DNA from: Romanomermis culicivorax
Lineage: Eukaryota; Nematoda; Enoplea; Mermithida; Mermithidae
Assembly: GCA_963922205.1 (NCBI GenBank)
Contig: CAWUHX010000241.1
Location: 482,001-546,000 of the forward strand
Length of the DNA: 64,000 nt
Reading direction: 5' to 3'
Below are positions 50,850-64,000 of the stretch, in pieces. Made by a program: the position numbers and the translations under genes. Within the stretch, counting starts at the first letter, position 1, and each line of letters starts with the position of its first letter. A model generated the notes under the pieces. It was given only the letters and a program-made list of their open reading frames with translations, made no database searches and was not told the origin of the DNA.

Positions 50850-52590
50850 ATTAAATGGCAACTTTTTAACTTCAAAATTCGAAAATTAGACATTTTTCTC
50901 TATCTGAAAGTTGAAATTTCTCTTTTTTCCGCTTGAAATTCTAAATTTTTTGGTTGATATTCTGATTTATTGATTGAAATTCAATTTTTTTTTCATTGAA
51001 AATTTGATGTTTGTTGACTGAAATTCTAATTTTTTCGACCGAAATTTTTATTTTTTGATTGAAATCTTGATTTTTTCGATTAGAATTCTCTCGTCTTTTT
51101 GGAGTGAATTCCGAATATTTTGATTGAAATTCTCATCTTTCCGACTTAAATTCTGTTTTTTTTTGACTAAAAATCCTAATTTTTTAAAACACAAATTCTA
51201 GTATTTTCGACAAACATTCTGATCTTTTGTCTGAAATCCTAATTTTTTGACTGAAATTCTGTTTTTTACACTTAAATTCTTATTTTCGACTGAAATTCTG
51301 AATTTTTTCGACGGAAATTCTGAATTTTTCGGACTGAAATTATGATTTTTTTCAAAACTAAAATTCTGAATTTTTCATTAAAGTTCTGTTTTTTGAATGA
51401 AATTCTGTTTTTTACACTTAAATTCTTATTTTTCGACTGAAATTCTGAATTTTTCGAACTGAAATTATGATTTTTTTCAAAACTAAAATTCTGAATTTTT
51501 TCATTGAAGTTCTGTTTTTTTGATTGAAATTCTGATTTTTTCTCTGACATCCTAATTTTTTGAATGAAATTCTGTTTTTTACACTTAAATTCTGATTTTT
51601 CGACTGAAATTCTGACTTTTGCCTGAAATTCTGGAATTTTCGGACTGAAATAATGATTTTTTTGGAACTACAATTCTTGATTTTTTCATTGAAATTCTGA
51701 TTTTTTGACTGATATTCCGATTTTTTAACTTGAATGCTGATTTTTTGACTTAAATTCTGATTTCTTTGAAGTAAAATTCTGAATTTTTTGGCTGAAATTT
51801 TCATTATTTGACCGAATTTTCGACTTTTCGAATGAAATTGTGATTTTTTCGACTGATATTCTGGGGTTTTCGACTAGTATTCTGATTTTTTTGAGTGAAA
51901 TTCTGATTTTTTAACTGAAATTCTCATTTCTTGACTAATATTGTGATTTTTTCACTGAACTTCAAATCTGATTTTCTTGACTGAATTTCAATTTTTTGAC
52001 TGAACTCCTGATTTTTTCAAGTGGTTTTCAGATTTTTCACTGAAATTCTCATTTTTTGAATGAAAATCTGATTTTGTCGACTGAATTTCTGATTTTTTTG
52101 ACTGAAATTCTGATTTTTTTCAACTGAAATTGTAATTTTTTTACTGGATTTCTGATTTTTCTGACTGAAATTCTGATTTTTTGGAATTCAGTTCTGAATT
52201 TTTTAATTTAAATTCGGATTTTTTTTCACTCAAATTTCCGATTTTTCGCTCAAGTTCTGATTTTTCTGATTGAAATTCCGATTTTTTTCCAGTGAATTTT
52301 TGATTTTCTTTACTCAAATTCTGATTGCTTCGACTGAATTTTTTCATTGAAATTTTCGCTTTTTTGTCTGCAATTGTGAATTTTTCGACTGAAATTATGA
52401 TTTTTTGACTTATTTTATTATAATTATGAATTTTTGTCGAATGAAATACTGAATTTTTGACTAAATTCTCGATTTTTTTCACTCAACTTCTGATTTTTTC
52501 GACTGAAATTCTGATTTTTATGATTGAAATTTCTAATTTTTTTGACAAAAATTCTAATTTTTTTCGAATTCTGATTTTTTCCCTTGTTAG
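50850..52590. repeat. GACTGAAATTCTGATTTTTT minisatellite
   Basis: About 20-22 bp units begin just after the SNRNP27 stop codon. A larger internal duplication occurs at 51,240-51,370 and 51,395-51,520. Confidence 0.85.
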
Positions 52591-52649
52591 AAAACCTGGA
52601 AGATGAAAATTGGAAACCTCTGATTTTTTGCTAAACTGTTTTTTTTTCT

Positions 52650-55600
52650 TTTTTTTTCTTAACTTTCAAATTTGACATTTTTCTTACAGAAAAATTTTCT
52701 AATTTTTTTCTGAAATTCTTCCATTTTTCGAGTTTTTGTTGTTGTTGTTGTTTATTTGAATAAATAAGACACCCTGTATACACCTAGTTTACGACGTTGT
52801 TTACAAAATTATGCAAATTTTTTTGGTCAGAATTTCAAAATTTGCATAAATTGAAATTTTTAAGTTTTGGGTTTTAAAAAAAATTTTTCTTGTTTTTTTT
52901 AATTTTTGTTTTTTTATAATTTTTTGTTCGAAATTTTTCCATTTTTGAGTTGTTTTTCTAAATCAATGAGACACTTTGTTTACCTGCTCTTTTCGAAATG
53001 TGTCGAAATTTTTTTTGTTGTTTTTTCTTGTTATTTTGTTTTTTAAATTGTTCTTTTTTTGTAATTTTTGTTTCTTTTTTTTATTTTTTTGTTTTTTTAA
53101 TAAATGAGACACCCTGTTTACCTGCTCTTTTCAAAAGGTATCCATTTTTCGAGATATTTTTATGCAAATTTTTTTCTCAAAATTTGCATATATTAAATTT
53201 TTTGATTTTTTTCGTTAAAAAAATTTTTTAAATTTTTTGTTCGAAATTCTTTCATTTTTGTTGACTTGTTGTTGTTTTTTGAATAAATAACACACCCTGT
53301 TGACAGAAAGGTTTCATCTTGTTTATTTTCCATTTACAACCTTGTTTACAAAATTATGCGAATTTTTTTTATGAAAAAATTCAAAATTTTCATAAATTGA
53401 ATTTTTTTGATTTTTTTTGTTTCAAAAATTTTTTTTCTTGTTTTTTATATTTTTTCTTTCTTTTTTCACTTTTGTTGTTTTTTTTTGAATAAATGAGACA
53501 CCATGTTGCCAGAAAGCATTTATTTTGTATTTTTCTTGTTTACAAACTTGTTTACCAAATTATGCAAATTTTTTGGTCAAAAATTCAAAATTTGCATAAA
53601 TTGAATTTTTTAAATTTTTTTCGTGTTTTTTATAATTTTTCTTTCTTTTTTCACTTTTTTGTTGTTCTTTTCCAGTTTACAAATTTGTTTACAAAATTAT
53701 GCAATTTTTTTCATGAAAAAATTCAAAATTTGCATAAATTGAATTTTTCAAATTTTTTTCGTTTTTTATAATTTTTCTTTCTTTTTTCACTTTTTTGTTG
53801 TTCTTTTCCTGTTTACAACCTTGTTTACAAAATTATGCGAATTTTTTTTATGAAAAAATTCAAAATTTGCATAAATTGAATTTTTTGATTTTTTAGTTTA
53901 AAAAAATTTTTTTCTTGTTTTTTTAAATTTTCTCTCTTTTTTTCACTTTTTTGTTGTTTTTTTTTAATAAATGAGACACCATGTTGCCAGAAAGCATTTG
54001 TTTTGTTGTTCTTTTCCAGTTTACAAATTTGTTTACAAAATTATGCAAATTTTTTTAATGAAAAAATTAAAAATTTGCATAAATTGAATTTTTTTGAATT
54101 TTTTTTGTTTCAAAAATTTTTTTTCTTGTCTTTTATATTTTTTCTTTTTTTCTTACTTTTTTGTTGTTTTTTTGAATAAATGAGACACGATCTTGCCCTG
54201 TTTACCAAATTATGCAAATTTTTTGTGAAAAATTCAAAATTTGCAAAAGTTGAATTTTTTTTGCATTTTTTCTTGAAAATGTCTTGTTCATCAAATTATG
54301 CAAATTTTTTTGTCAAAAACTCAAAATTTTAAAAAATTGAATTTTTTTCATTTTTTCTTGAAAATTTCTTGACTTTTTAACCAAATTATGCAAATTTTTT
54401 GTCAAAAATTCAAAATTTGCAAAAACGGAATTTTTTTCATTTTTTCTTGAAAATGTCTTGTTCATCAAATTATGCAAATTTTTTTGTCAAAAACTCAAAA
54501 TTTTAAAAAATTGAATTTTTTTCATTTTTTCTTGAAAATTTCTTGACTTTTTAACCAAATTATGCAAATTTTTTGTCAAAAATTCAAAATTTGCAAAAAC
54601 GGAATTTTTTTCATTTTTTCTTGAAAATGTCTTGTTCATCAAATTATGCAAATTTTTTTGTCAAAAACTCAAAATTTTAAAAAATTGAATTTTTTTCATT
54701 TTTTCTTGAAAATTTCTTGACTTTTTAACCAAATTATGCAAATTTTTTGTCAAAAATTCAAAATTTGCAAAAACGGAATTTTTTTCATTTTTTCTTGAAA
54801 ATGTCTTGTTCATCAAATTATGCAAATTTTTTTGTCAAAAACTCAAAATTTTAAAAAATTGAATTTTTTTCATTTTTTCTTGAAAATTTCTTGACTTTTT
54901 AACCAAATTATGCAAATTTTTTGTCAAAAATTCAAAATTTTAAAAAAATAAATTTTTTTCATTTTTTCTTGAAAATTTCTTGTTTTTTTATTAAAATTAT
55001 GCAAATTTTTTGTCAAAAATTCAAAATTTGCAAAAGTTGAATTTTTTTTGCATTTTTTCTTGAAAATGTCCTGTTCATCAAATAATGCAAATTTTTTGTC
55101 AAAATTCAAAATTTGCAAAAGCTGAATTTTTTTCATTTTTTCTTGAAAATTTCCTGTTTGCCAAATTATGCAAATTTTGTGTCAAAAATTCAAAATTTGC
55201 AAAAGTTGAATTTTTTTCATTTTTTCTTGAAAATAACTTGTTCATCAAATTATTCAACTTTTTTGTCAAAAATTCAAAATTTTCAAAGTTCAAAATTTTT
55301 TTTCTTTCCTAGTTTACAACCTTGTTTACAAAATTGCGCAAATTTTTTTTATGAAAAAATTCAAAATTTGCATAAATTGAATTTTTTTGATTTTTTTAGT
55401 TTAAAAAAATTTTTTTCTTGTTTTTTATAATTTTTCTTTCTTTTTTCACTTTTTTGTTGTTTTTTTTAATAAATGAGACACCATGTTGCCAGAAAGCATT
55501 TGTTTTGTTGTTCTTTTCCAGTTTACAACCTTGTTTACGAAATTATGCAAATTTTTTTATGAAAAAATTCAAAATTTGCATAAATTGAATTTTTTTGATT

Positions 55601-58600
55601 TTTTTAGTTTAAAAAAATTTTTTTCTTGTTTTTTATAATTTTTCTTTCTTTTTTCACTTTTTTGTTGTTTTTTTTTAATGAATGAGACACCATGTTGCCA
55701 GAAAGCATTTGTTTTGTTGTTCTTTTCCAGTTTACAACCTTGTTTACAAAATTATGCAAGTTTTTTTATGAAAAAATTCAAAATTTGCATAAATTGAATT
55801 TTTTTGATTTTTTTAGTTTAAAAAAATTTTTTCTTGTTTTTTATAATTTTTTTTTCTTTTTTCACTTTTTGCATAAATTGAATTTTTTGTTTCTTTAGTT
55901 TAAAAAATTTTTTTCTTGTTTTTTCATTTTCTTTTCTTTTTTTTCAATTTGTTGTTGTTGTTTTTTGTTTTTTTTTCTTTTTTAATTTGTTTTTTGTTTC
56001 TTCTTCTTTTTTAATTTTTTGTTTGAAATTTTTGCATTTTTGTTAACTTTTTTTTGTTTTTTGAAGCACCCTGTTTGCCAAAAAGCATTTTGTTTTTTGT
56101 TTTTTTCCAGTTTACAACCTTGTTTACAAAATTATGCAAATTTTTTCATGAAAAAATTCAAAATTTGCATAAATTGAATTTTTTGATTTTTTTAGTTTTA
56201 AAAAAATTTTTTCTTGTTTTTTATAATTTTTCTTTCTTTTTTCACTTTTTTGTTGTTTTTTTTTAATAAATGAGACACCATGTTGCCAGAAAGCATTTGT
56301 TTTGTTGTTCTTTTCCAGTTTACAACCTTGTTTACAAAATTATGCAAATTTTCTTAATGAAAAAATTCAAAATTGGCATAAATTGAATTTTTCAAATTTT
56401 TTCTTGTTTTTTATAATTTTTCTTTCTTTTTTTCCACTTTTTTGTTGTTCTTTTCCTGTTTACAACCTTGTTTACAAAATTATGCAAATTTTTTTAATGA
56501 AAAAATTCAAAATTTGCATAAATTGAATTTTTTAAATCTTTTTTTTGTTTTTTATATTATTTTTTTTTTTATTTTTTTGTTTGTTTTTTTGACAACCTTG
56601 TTTACAAAATTATGCAAATTTTTTTAATGAAAAAATTCAAAATTAGCATAAATTGAATTTTTCAAATTTCTTCTTGTTTTTCATAATTTTTCTTTCTTTT
56701 TTCCCACTTTTTTGTTGTTCTTTTCCTGTTTACAACCTTGTTTACAAAATTATGCAAATTTTTTTAATGAAAAAATTCAAAATTGGCATAAATTGAATTT
56801 TTCAAATTTTTTCTTGTTTTTTATAATTTTTTTCTTTTTTCTTTTTTTCCACTTTTTTGTTGTTCTTTTCCTGTTTACAACCTTGTTCACCAAATTATGC
56901 AAATTTTTTTATGAAAAAATTGAAAATTTGCATGAATTGAATTTTTCGATTTTTCGTTGAAAATTTTTTGTTTCTGTTTTGTTGTTTCTTTTTCTTTTTT
57001 AATTTGTTCTTTGTTTCTTCTTCTTTTTTAATTTTTTGTTTCAAATTTTTGCATTTTTGTCAACTTTTTTTTGTTTTCTGAGGCATTCTGTTTGCCAAAA
57101 AGCATTTTGTTTTTTGTTTTTTTGCTCATTTTACAACCTTGTTTACAAAATTATGCAAATTTTTTTTATGAAAAAATTCAAAATTTGCATGAATTAAATT
57201 TTTTGATTTTTTTTGTTTCCAAAAATTTTTTTCTTATTTTTTATAATTTTTCTTTCTTTTTTCACTTTTTTGTTGTTTTTTTTTAAATAAATGAGACAGC
57301 ATGTTGCCAGAAAGCATTTGTTTTGTTATTCTTTTCCAGTTTACAACCTTGTTTACAAAATTATGCAAATTTTTTTTATGAAAAAATTCAAAATTTGCAC
57401 AAATTGAATTTTTTTGATTTTTTTAGTTTAAAAAAAATTTTTTCATGTTTTTTATAATTTTTCTTTCTTTTTTCACTTTTTTGTTGTTCTTTTCCTGTTT
57501 ACAACCTTGTTCACAAAATTATGCAAATTTTTTTAATGAAAAAATTCAAAATTTGCATAAATTGAATTTTTCAAATTTTTTCTTGTTTTTTATATTTTTT
57601 CTTTTTTTTACTTTTTTGTTGTTCTTTTCCTGTTTACAACCTTGTTCACAAAATTATGCAATTTTTTTTAATGAAAAAATTCAAAATTTGCATATTTTGA
57701 AATTTTAAATTTTTTGTTGAAAATTTTTCTTTGTTTTTTTTTTTAATTTTTTTTTTCATTCTTTTTTTGACTTGTTGTTGATGTTTTTTTCATTTTTGAT
57801 TATTTTTTTATTATTTTTTGTTGGAAATTCTTCCATTTTTCTTTAGTTTTTCTTTTAGTGTTTACAAGCTCGTTCACAAAAATATGCAATTTTTTTGTCA
57901 AAAATTCAAAATTTGCATAAATTTAAAATTTTTTCTTGTTTTTTTATTTTTGTTTTTCGTTTTTTTTGTTGTTTTTTTGAATAAATGAGGCACCCTTTTT
58001 ACATGCAGTTTTAGAAATGTCTCCAATTTTTTTGTTTTTTGAGGCACCGTGTTTGCCAGAAAGCATTTGTTCTATTTATTTTTTTGTTTTTTACAACCTT
58101 CTTTACAAAATTATGCAAATTTTTTTATGAAAAAATTCAAAATTTGCATAAATTGAATTTTTTAGTTTTTTTTGTTTCAAAAATTTTTTTCTTGTTTTTT
58201 ATAATTTTTCTTTCTTTTTTTACTTTTTTGTTGTTTTTTTAATAAATGAGGCACCATGTTGCCAGAAAGGATTTATTTTGTTGTTCTTTTCCAGTTTACA
58301 ACTTTTTTTTACAAAATTATGCAAATTTTTTTCAGAAAAAAATTCAAAATTTGCATAAATTGAATTTTTTAAATTTTTTCTTGTTTTTTATTTTTTTTTT
58401 TTTACTTTTTTGTTTGTTTTTTTTGACAACCTTATTTACAAAATTATGCAAATTTTTTTAATGAAAAAATTCAAAATTTGCATAAATTGAATTTTTCGAT
58501 TTTTCGTTGGAAATTTTTTGTTTTTGTTTTTTGTTTCTTTTTTAATTTGTTTTTTTTGTTTGAAATTTTTGGGTTTTGTTAAGTTTTTTTTGTTTTTTGA

Positions 58601-58735
58601 GGCACCCTGTTTGCCAAAAACCATTTTGTTTTTTGTTTTTTTTTCTCATTTTACGACGTTGTTTACCACATTATGCAAATTTTTTTTGCTTTTTGAAGCA
58701 TCCAAATTGAAGGTTTTTGAAAAAATGAAGAAATA
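52650..58735. repeat. Long satellite with paired ATGCAAAT octamers
   Basis: Monomers contain TTTACAACCTTGTTTAC, TTATGCAAATTTTT, AAAATTTGCATAAATTG and AATGAGACACCATGTTGCC. A 174-bp period with near-identical units runs from about 54,250 to 54,950 (AAACGGAATT at 54,423, 54,597 and 54,771). No gene. Confidence 0.85.
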
Positions 58736-58860
58736 AAATTGCATGGTGTTATATTCTATATTGAAAATTTTTCTCTCCTGAAACTTGTTCTATCTCTAAT
58801 TCTAAAATTCTCTCGTTTGAGCATATAGAATTTTCAAGAAAATTGGAATAGGAAAAGCAG

Positions 58861-59094
58861 AGCTTGCCAGCTTATTTATATAACTTGTATATGAAACATA
58901 AAAAGGCGGGTTTAGAAGAAAATTTGCAAAATCCGTCCAAAATAGAATTCAAAATAGAAAAATTTGTCTCATTTTGCTACTTTTGGGTAACGAAACCTAG
59001 GAGCATTATGGGCGACTTGGAACTTTGTTCGAAATTTACCCAAGCCCAAATTGTGCCAAATCACGCGCCGACGCCGCCTAAAGTTAAATTGATA
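58861..59094 (+). CDS. Isolated candidate internal exon, product not identified
   Basis: A 78-codon open stretch follows AAAAGCAG and ends at ATA|GTAAGC, a good donor; an in-frame TAG at 58,849 marks its 5' limit. Composition is far less biased than the flanking satellites (GCG, CCG and GCC codons near the end), which argues for coding. The peptide includes IEKFVSFCYFW, then KPRSIMGD and IVPNHAPTPPKVK. I do not recognise it firmly. Spacing of KF-FW, KP and I-P-P weakly recalls the eIF4E / 4EHP fold, but the conserved YSH-like segment and cap-binding tryptophans are not apparent. Other exons would lie right of the window or be hidden in repeats. Confidence 0.35.
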
Positions 59095-59119
59095 GTAAGC
59101 TATAATGAGGAAAAAAATT

Positions 59120-62100
59120 AGAATTTTGTGTGTGTGGAAATTTTTGCATTTTTTAGAATTTCGAGCTCTAAAAATTAAATTTGTGTAATGAAATTAGTAT
59201 AGTTGGATAGGAAATTGAAAGATCTATCGATTGGTACTAATTTCGGCCTCGAAACTTGAAATTTAGGCGATCTTATTCATTGGTCGATGACTTGAGGCGA
59301 AATTTGCATTTTTTTAGAATTCCGAGCTTTAAAAATAAAATTTGTGTAATAAAATTGGTATATTTGGATAGGAAATTGAAAGATCTATCGATTGGTACTA
59401 TTTTCGGCCTCGAAACTTGAAATTTAAGTGATCTTATTGAGTGGTCGAGGACTTGAGACGAAAAAAAACAAATTTTCATCATTTTTTAGAATTTAGAGCT
59501 TTAAAAATTAAATTTGTGTAATAAAATTAGTATATTTGGGCAGGAAATTGAAAGATCTATCGATTGGTACTATTTTTGGCCCGAAAACTTGGATTCTGAA
59601 AGATCACAAAGGATGGTCGAAGACATGGGACGAAAAAAACGGAATTTTCAAATTTTTCTAGAATTTAGACGTTTAAAAACTGAATTTCTGTAATAAAATT
59701 AGTATAGTTGGATAGAAAATTGAAAGGTCTATCGATTGCTACTAACTTTGGCCTGAAAACTTGAAATTCAGGTGACCTTATTCAGTGGTCGAGGACTTGG
59801 GACGAAATTTGAATTTTTTCAGAATTTTGAGCTTTAAAAATTAAATTTGTGTAATGGAATCAGTATAGTTGGATAGAAAATTGAAAGATCTATGGATTGG
59901 TGCTCATTTCGGCCTCGAAACTTGAAATTTAAGTGATCTTGTTCAGTGGTCGGGGACTTGGGACGAAATTTGGATTTTTCTAGAATTTCGAGCTTTAAAA
60001 ATCAAATTTGTGTAAAAAAATCGATATAGTTGGAAAGGAAATTGAAAGATCTATCGATTGCTACTAATTTCGCTATGAAAACTTGAAATTTAGGTGATCT
60101 TATTGAGCGGTCGGAAACTTGGGACGAAAAAACGAATTTTGTAGTTTTTGTAGAATTTCGACATTTAAAAATTAAATTTATGTAATAAGATTAGTAGGGA
60201 TGAATAGAAAATTGAAAGATCTATCGATTGGTTATATTTTTGACCTGAAAAGTTCAAATTTGGCTGATCTTATTCCGTGGTCGAGGTCTTGGGATGAAAA
60301 AACGAATTTTCGTCATTTTTTTTTGAATTTAGAGCTTTAAAAATTAAATTTGTGTAATCAAATTAGTATATTTGGATAGGAAATTGAAAGATCTATCGAT
60401 TGGTACTAATTTTGTCCTGAAAACTCGAAATTTAAGTGATCTTATTGAGTGGTCGAGGACTTGAGACGAAAAAAAACAAATTTTCGTCATTTTTTAGAAT
60501 TTAGAGCTTTAAAAATTAAATTTGTGTAATAAAATTAGTATATTTGGATAGAAAATTGAAAGATCTATCGATTGCTACTAACTTTGGCCTGAAAACTTGA
60601 AATTTAGGCGACCTTATTTAGTGGTCGGGGACTTGGGACGGAATTTGAATTTTTTCAGAATTTTGGGCTTTAAAAATAAAATTTTTGTAATGAAATTAGT
60701 ATATTTGGATAGAAAATTGAAAGATCTATCGATTGGTACTAATTTCGGCCTCGAAACTTGAAATTTAAGTGATCTTGTTTAGTGGTCGAGGACTTGGGAC
60801 GAACTCTTAATTTTTTCAGAATTTTGAGCTTTGAAAATTAGATTTATGTAATAAAATTAGTATATTTGGATAGGAAATTGAAAGATCTATCGACTGGTAC
60901 TAATTTTGGCCTGAAAACTTGAAATTTAGGCGATCTTATTCATTGGTCGATGACTTGAGGCGAAATTTGCATTTTTTTAGAATTTCGAGCTTTAAAAATA
61001 AAATTTGTGTGATAAAATTAGTATAGTTGGATAGAAAATTAAAAGATCTATCGATTGGTTCTATTTTTGGCCCGGAAACTTAGATTCTGAAAGATCCCAC
61101 AGCACGGTCGGAGACTTGGGACGAAAAAAAAACAAAATTTCAAATTTTTCTAGAATTTGGACGTTTAAAAATTAAATTTGTCTGATAAAATTAGTATATT
61201 TGGATAGAAAATTGAAAGATCTATCGATTGGTACTAATTTTGTCCTGAAAACTTGAAATTTAGGCGATCTTATTGAGTGGTCGGAGACTTGAGACGAAAA
61301 AAAACAAATTTTCGTCATTTTTTAGAATTTAGAGCTTTAAAAATTAAATTTGTGTGATAAAATTAGTATAGTTGGATAGAAAATTGAAAGGTCTATCGAT
61401 TGGTACTATTTTTGGGCCGAAAACTTGGATTCTGAAAGATCCCAAAGGATGGTCGGAGACTTGGGACGAAAAAAACACGAAATTTTCAAATTTTTCTAGA
61501 ATTTAGACGTTTAAAAATTGGATTTGTATAACAAAATTAGTATATTCAGATAGGAAATTGAAAGATCTATCGATTGGTACTAACTTTGGCCTGAAAATTT
61601 GAAATTTAAGTGATCTTATTGAGTGGTCGAGGACTTGAGACGAAAAAATTTTTTTTTGTCATTTTTTAGAATTTAGAGCTTTAAAAATTAAATTTGTGTA
61701 ATAAAATTAGTATATTTGGACAGGAAATTAAAAGATCTATCGATTGGTACTATTTTTGGCCCGAAAACTTGGATTCTGAAAGATCCCAAAGGATGGTCGG
61801 AGACATGGGACGAAAAAAACAAATTTTCAAATTTTTCTAGAATTTAGACGTTTAAAAATTGGATTTGTATAACAAAATTAGTATATTTGGATAGGAAATT
61901 GGAAGATCTATCGATTGGTACTAATTTTAGCCTGAAAACTTGAAATTTAAGTGATCTTATTAAGTGGTCGAGGACTAGAGACGAAAAAACAAATTTTCGT
62001 CATTTTTTAGAATTTAGACGTTTAAAAATTAAATTTGTGTGATAAAATTAGTATAGTTGGATAGAAAATTAAAAGATCTATCGATTGGTTCTATTTTTGG

Positions 62101-64000
62101 CCCGGAAACTTGGATTCTGAAAGATCCCACAGCACGGTCGGAGACTTGGGACGGAAAAAAAACAAAATTTCAAATTTTTCTAGAATTTAGACGTTTAAAA
62201 ATTGGATTTGTATAACAAAATTAGTATATTCAGATAGGAAATTGAAAGATCTATCGATTGGTACTAACTTTGGCCTGAAAATTTGAAATTTAAGTGATCT
62301 TATTGAGTGGTCGAGGACTTGAGACGAAAAAATTTTTTTTGTCATTTTTTAGAATTTAGAGCTTTAAAAATTAAATTTGTGTAATCGAATTAGTATATTT
62401 GAATAGAAAACTGAAAGATCTATCGATTGGCACTATTTTCGGCCTGAAAACTTGAAATTTAAGTGATCTTGTTCAGTGGTCGGGGACTTGGGACGAAATT
62501 TGCATTTTTTTAGAATTTCGAGCTTTGAAAATTAAATTTATGTAATAAAATTGGTATATTTGGATAGAAAATTGAAAGATCTATCGATTGAAACTAATTT
62601 TGGCCTGAAAACTTGAAATTTAAGTGATCTTATTGAGTGGTCGAGGACTTGAGACGAAAAAACAAATTTTCGTCATTTTTTAGAATTTAGACGTTTAAAA
62701 ATTAAATTTGTGTGATAAAATTAGTATAGTTGGATAGAAAATTAAAAGATCTATCGATTGGTTCTATTTTTGGCCCGGAAACTTGGATTCTGAAAGATCC
62801 CACAGCACGGTCGGAGACTTGGGACGGAAAAAAAACAAAATTTCAAATTTTTCTAGAATATGGACGTTTAAAAATTAAATTTGTGTGATAAAATTAGTAT
62901 AGTTGGATAGAAAATTGAAAGATCTGTCGATTGGTACTAATTTTGTCCTGAAAACTTGAAATTTAAGTGATCTTATTGAGTGGTCGAGGACTTGAGACGA
63001 AAAAAACAAATTTTCGTCATTTTTTAGAATTTAGAGCTTTAAAAATTAAATTTGTGTAATAAAATTAGTATATTTGGGCAGGAAATTGAAAGATCTATCG
63101 ATTGGTACTAATTTTGTCCTGAAAACTCGAAATTTAAGTGATCTTATTGAGTGGTCGAGGACTTGAGACGAAAAAAAACAAATTTTCGTCATTTTTTAGA
63201 ATTTAGAGCTTTAAAAATTAAATTTGTGTAATAAAATTAGTATATTTGGATAGAAAATTGAAAGATCTATCGATTGCTACTAACTTTGGCCTGAAAACTT
63301 GAAATTTAGGCGACCTTATTTAGTGGTCGGGGACTTGGGACGGAATTTGAATTTTTTCAGAATTTTGGGCTTTAAAAATAAAATTTTTGTAATGAAATTA
63401 GTATATTTGGATAGAAAATTGAAAGATCTATCGATTGGTACTAATTTCGGCCTCGAAACTTGAAATTTAAGTGATCTTGTTTAGTGGTCGAGGACTTGGG
63501 ACGAATTCTGAATTTTTTCAGAATTTTGAGCTTTGAAAATTAGATTTATGTAATAAAATTAGTATATTTGGATAGGAAATTGAAAGATCTATCGACTGGT
63601 ACTAATTTTGGCCCGAAAACTTGGATTCTGAAAGATCACAAAGGATGGTCGAAGACATGGGACGAAAAAAACGAAATTTTCAAATTTTTCTAGAATTTAG
63701 ACGTTTAAAAATTGGATTTGTGTAACAAAATTAGTATAGTCGGATAGAAAATTGAAAGGTCTATCGATTGCTACTAACTTCGGCCTGAAAACTCGAAATT
63801 CAGGCGACCTTATTTAGTGGTCGGGGACTTGGGACGAAATTTGAATTTTTTCAGAATTTTGGGCTTTAAAAATAAAATTTTTGTAATGAAATTAGTATAT
63901 TTGGATAGAAAATTGAAAGATCTATGGATTGGTACTAATTTTGCCCTCGAAACTTGAAATTTAAGTTATCTTATTCAGTGGTCGAGGACTTGGGACGAAA
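59120..64000. repeat. GATCTATCGATTGG satellite, 160-172 bp monomers
   Basis: About 28-30 monomers with AAATTGAAAGATCTATCG and GTGGTCGAGGACTTG; it runs off the window. Two monomer types (ending GATCTTATTGAGTGG or GATCCCACAGCACGG) alternate irregularly. Confidence 0.9.

Noticed and set aside
53000..58740. Many FFVFYNFSFFFHFF-type frames as membrane proteins
   Set aside because: Translations of T-rich satellite; hydrophobicity comes from TTT codons.

Overview
Organism. This is eukaryotic, AT-rich, repeat-dominated DNA. Arrays of the hexamer TTAGGC (GCCTAA on the other strand), the usual nematode telomere repeat, occur at several internal places. Together with short GT-AG exons and a FMRFamide-receptor-like GPCR family, this points to a nematode; I cannot name the species. 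There are no bacterial-style operons, and most long open frames are translations of simple repeats.

Left half (1 to about 38,600). The backbone is a tandem segmental duplication. Window position 8 aligns with 22,541, and the match continues, with insertions, to about 10,950 / 35,740. The sequence then restarts (35,830-37,400 resembles 350-1,600). On the minus strand are three complete paralogous class A GPCR genes: A (5,810-9,058, 338 aa), B (16,318-20,718, 341 aa) and C (30,118-33,778, 338 aa). Each has three coding exons at identical intron positions and phases. A fourth, plus-strand fragment (11,476-11,674) keeps only the 3' half of exon 1. Between and inside the genes lie six copies of an LTR-like element, a G-rich MITE with 8-bp target duplications, dead LINE reverse transcriptase copies, tRNA-like elements, interstitial telomere arrays and a (CATATA)n microsatellite. 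A and C are recent sister copies; B is older.

Middle (38,600-50,800). A roughly 196-bp satellite, a roughly 390-bp satellite, a short GC-richer minisatellite and a third MITE copy precede a clear conserved gene on the plus strand: the U4/U6.U5 tri-snRNP protein SNRNP27 (snrp-27). Five exons between 46,444 and 50,797 can be joined in phase. Its two large introns are almost wholly low-complexity repeat. The start-codon exon was not found.

Right end (50,800-64,000). Minisatellites fill 50,850-52,590, 52,650-58,730 and 59,120-64,000. The middle array carries many inverted pairs of the octamer ATGCAAAT; the last has monomers of about 160-170 bp with higher-order duplication. One isolated exon candidate (58,861-59,094) lies between the last two arrays.

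Function. The GPCRs look like a neuropeptide/chemosensory receptor cluster growing by duplication; SNRNP27 is a housekeeping splicing gene. I see no functional link between them. The main biological story is the genome architecture.
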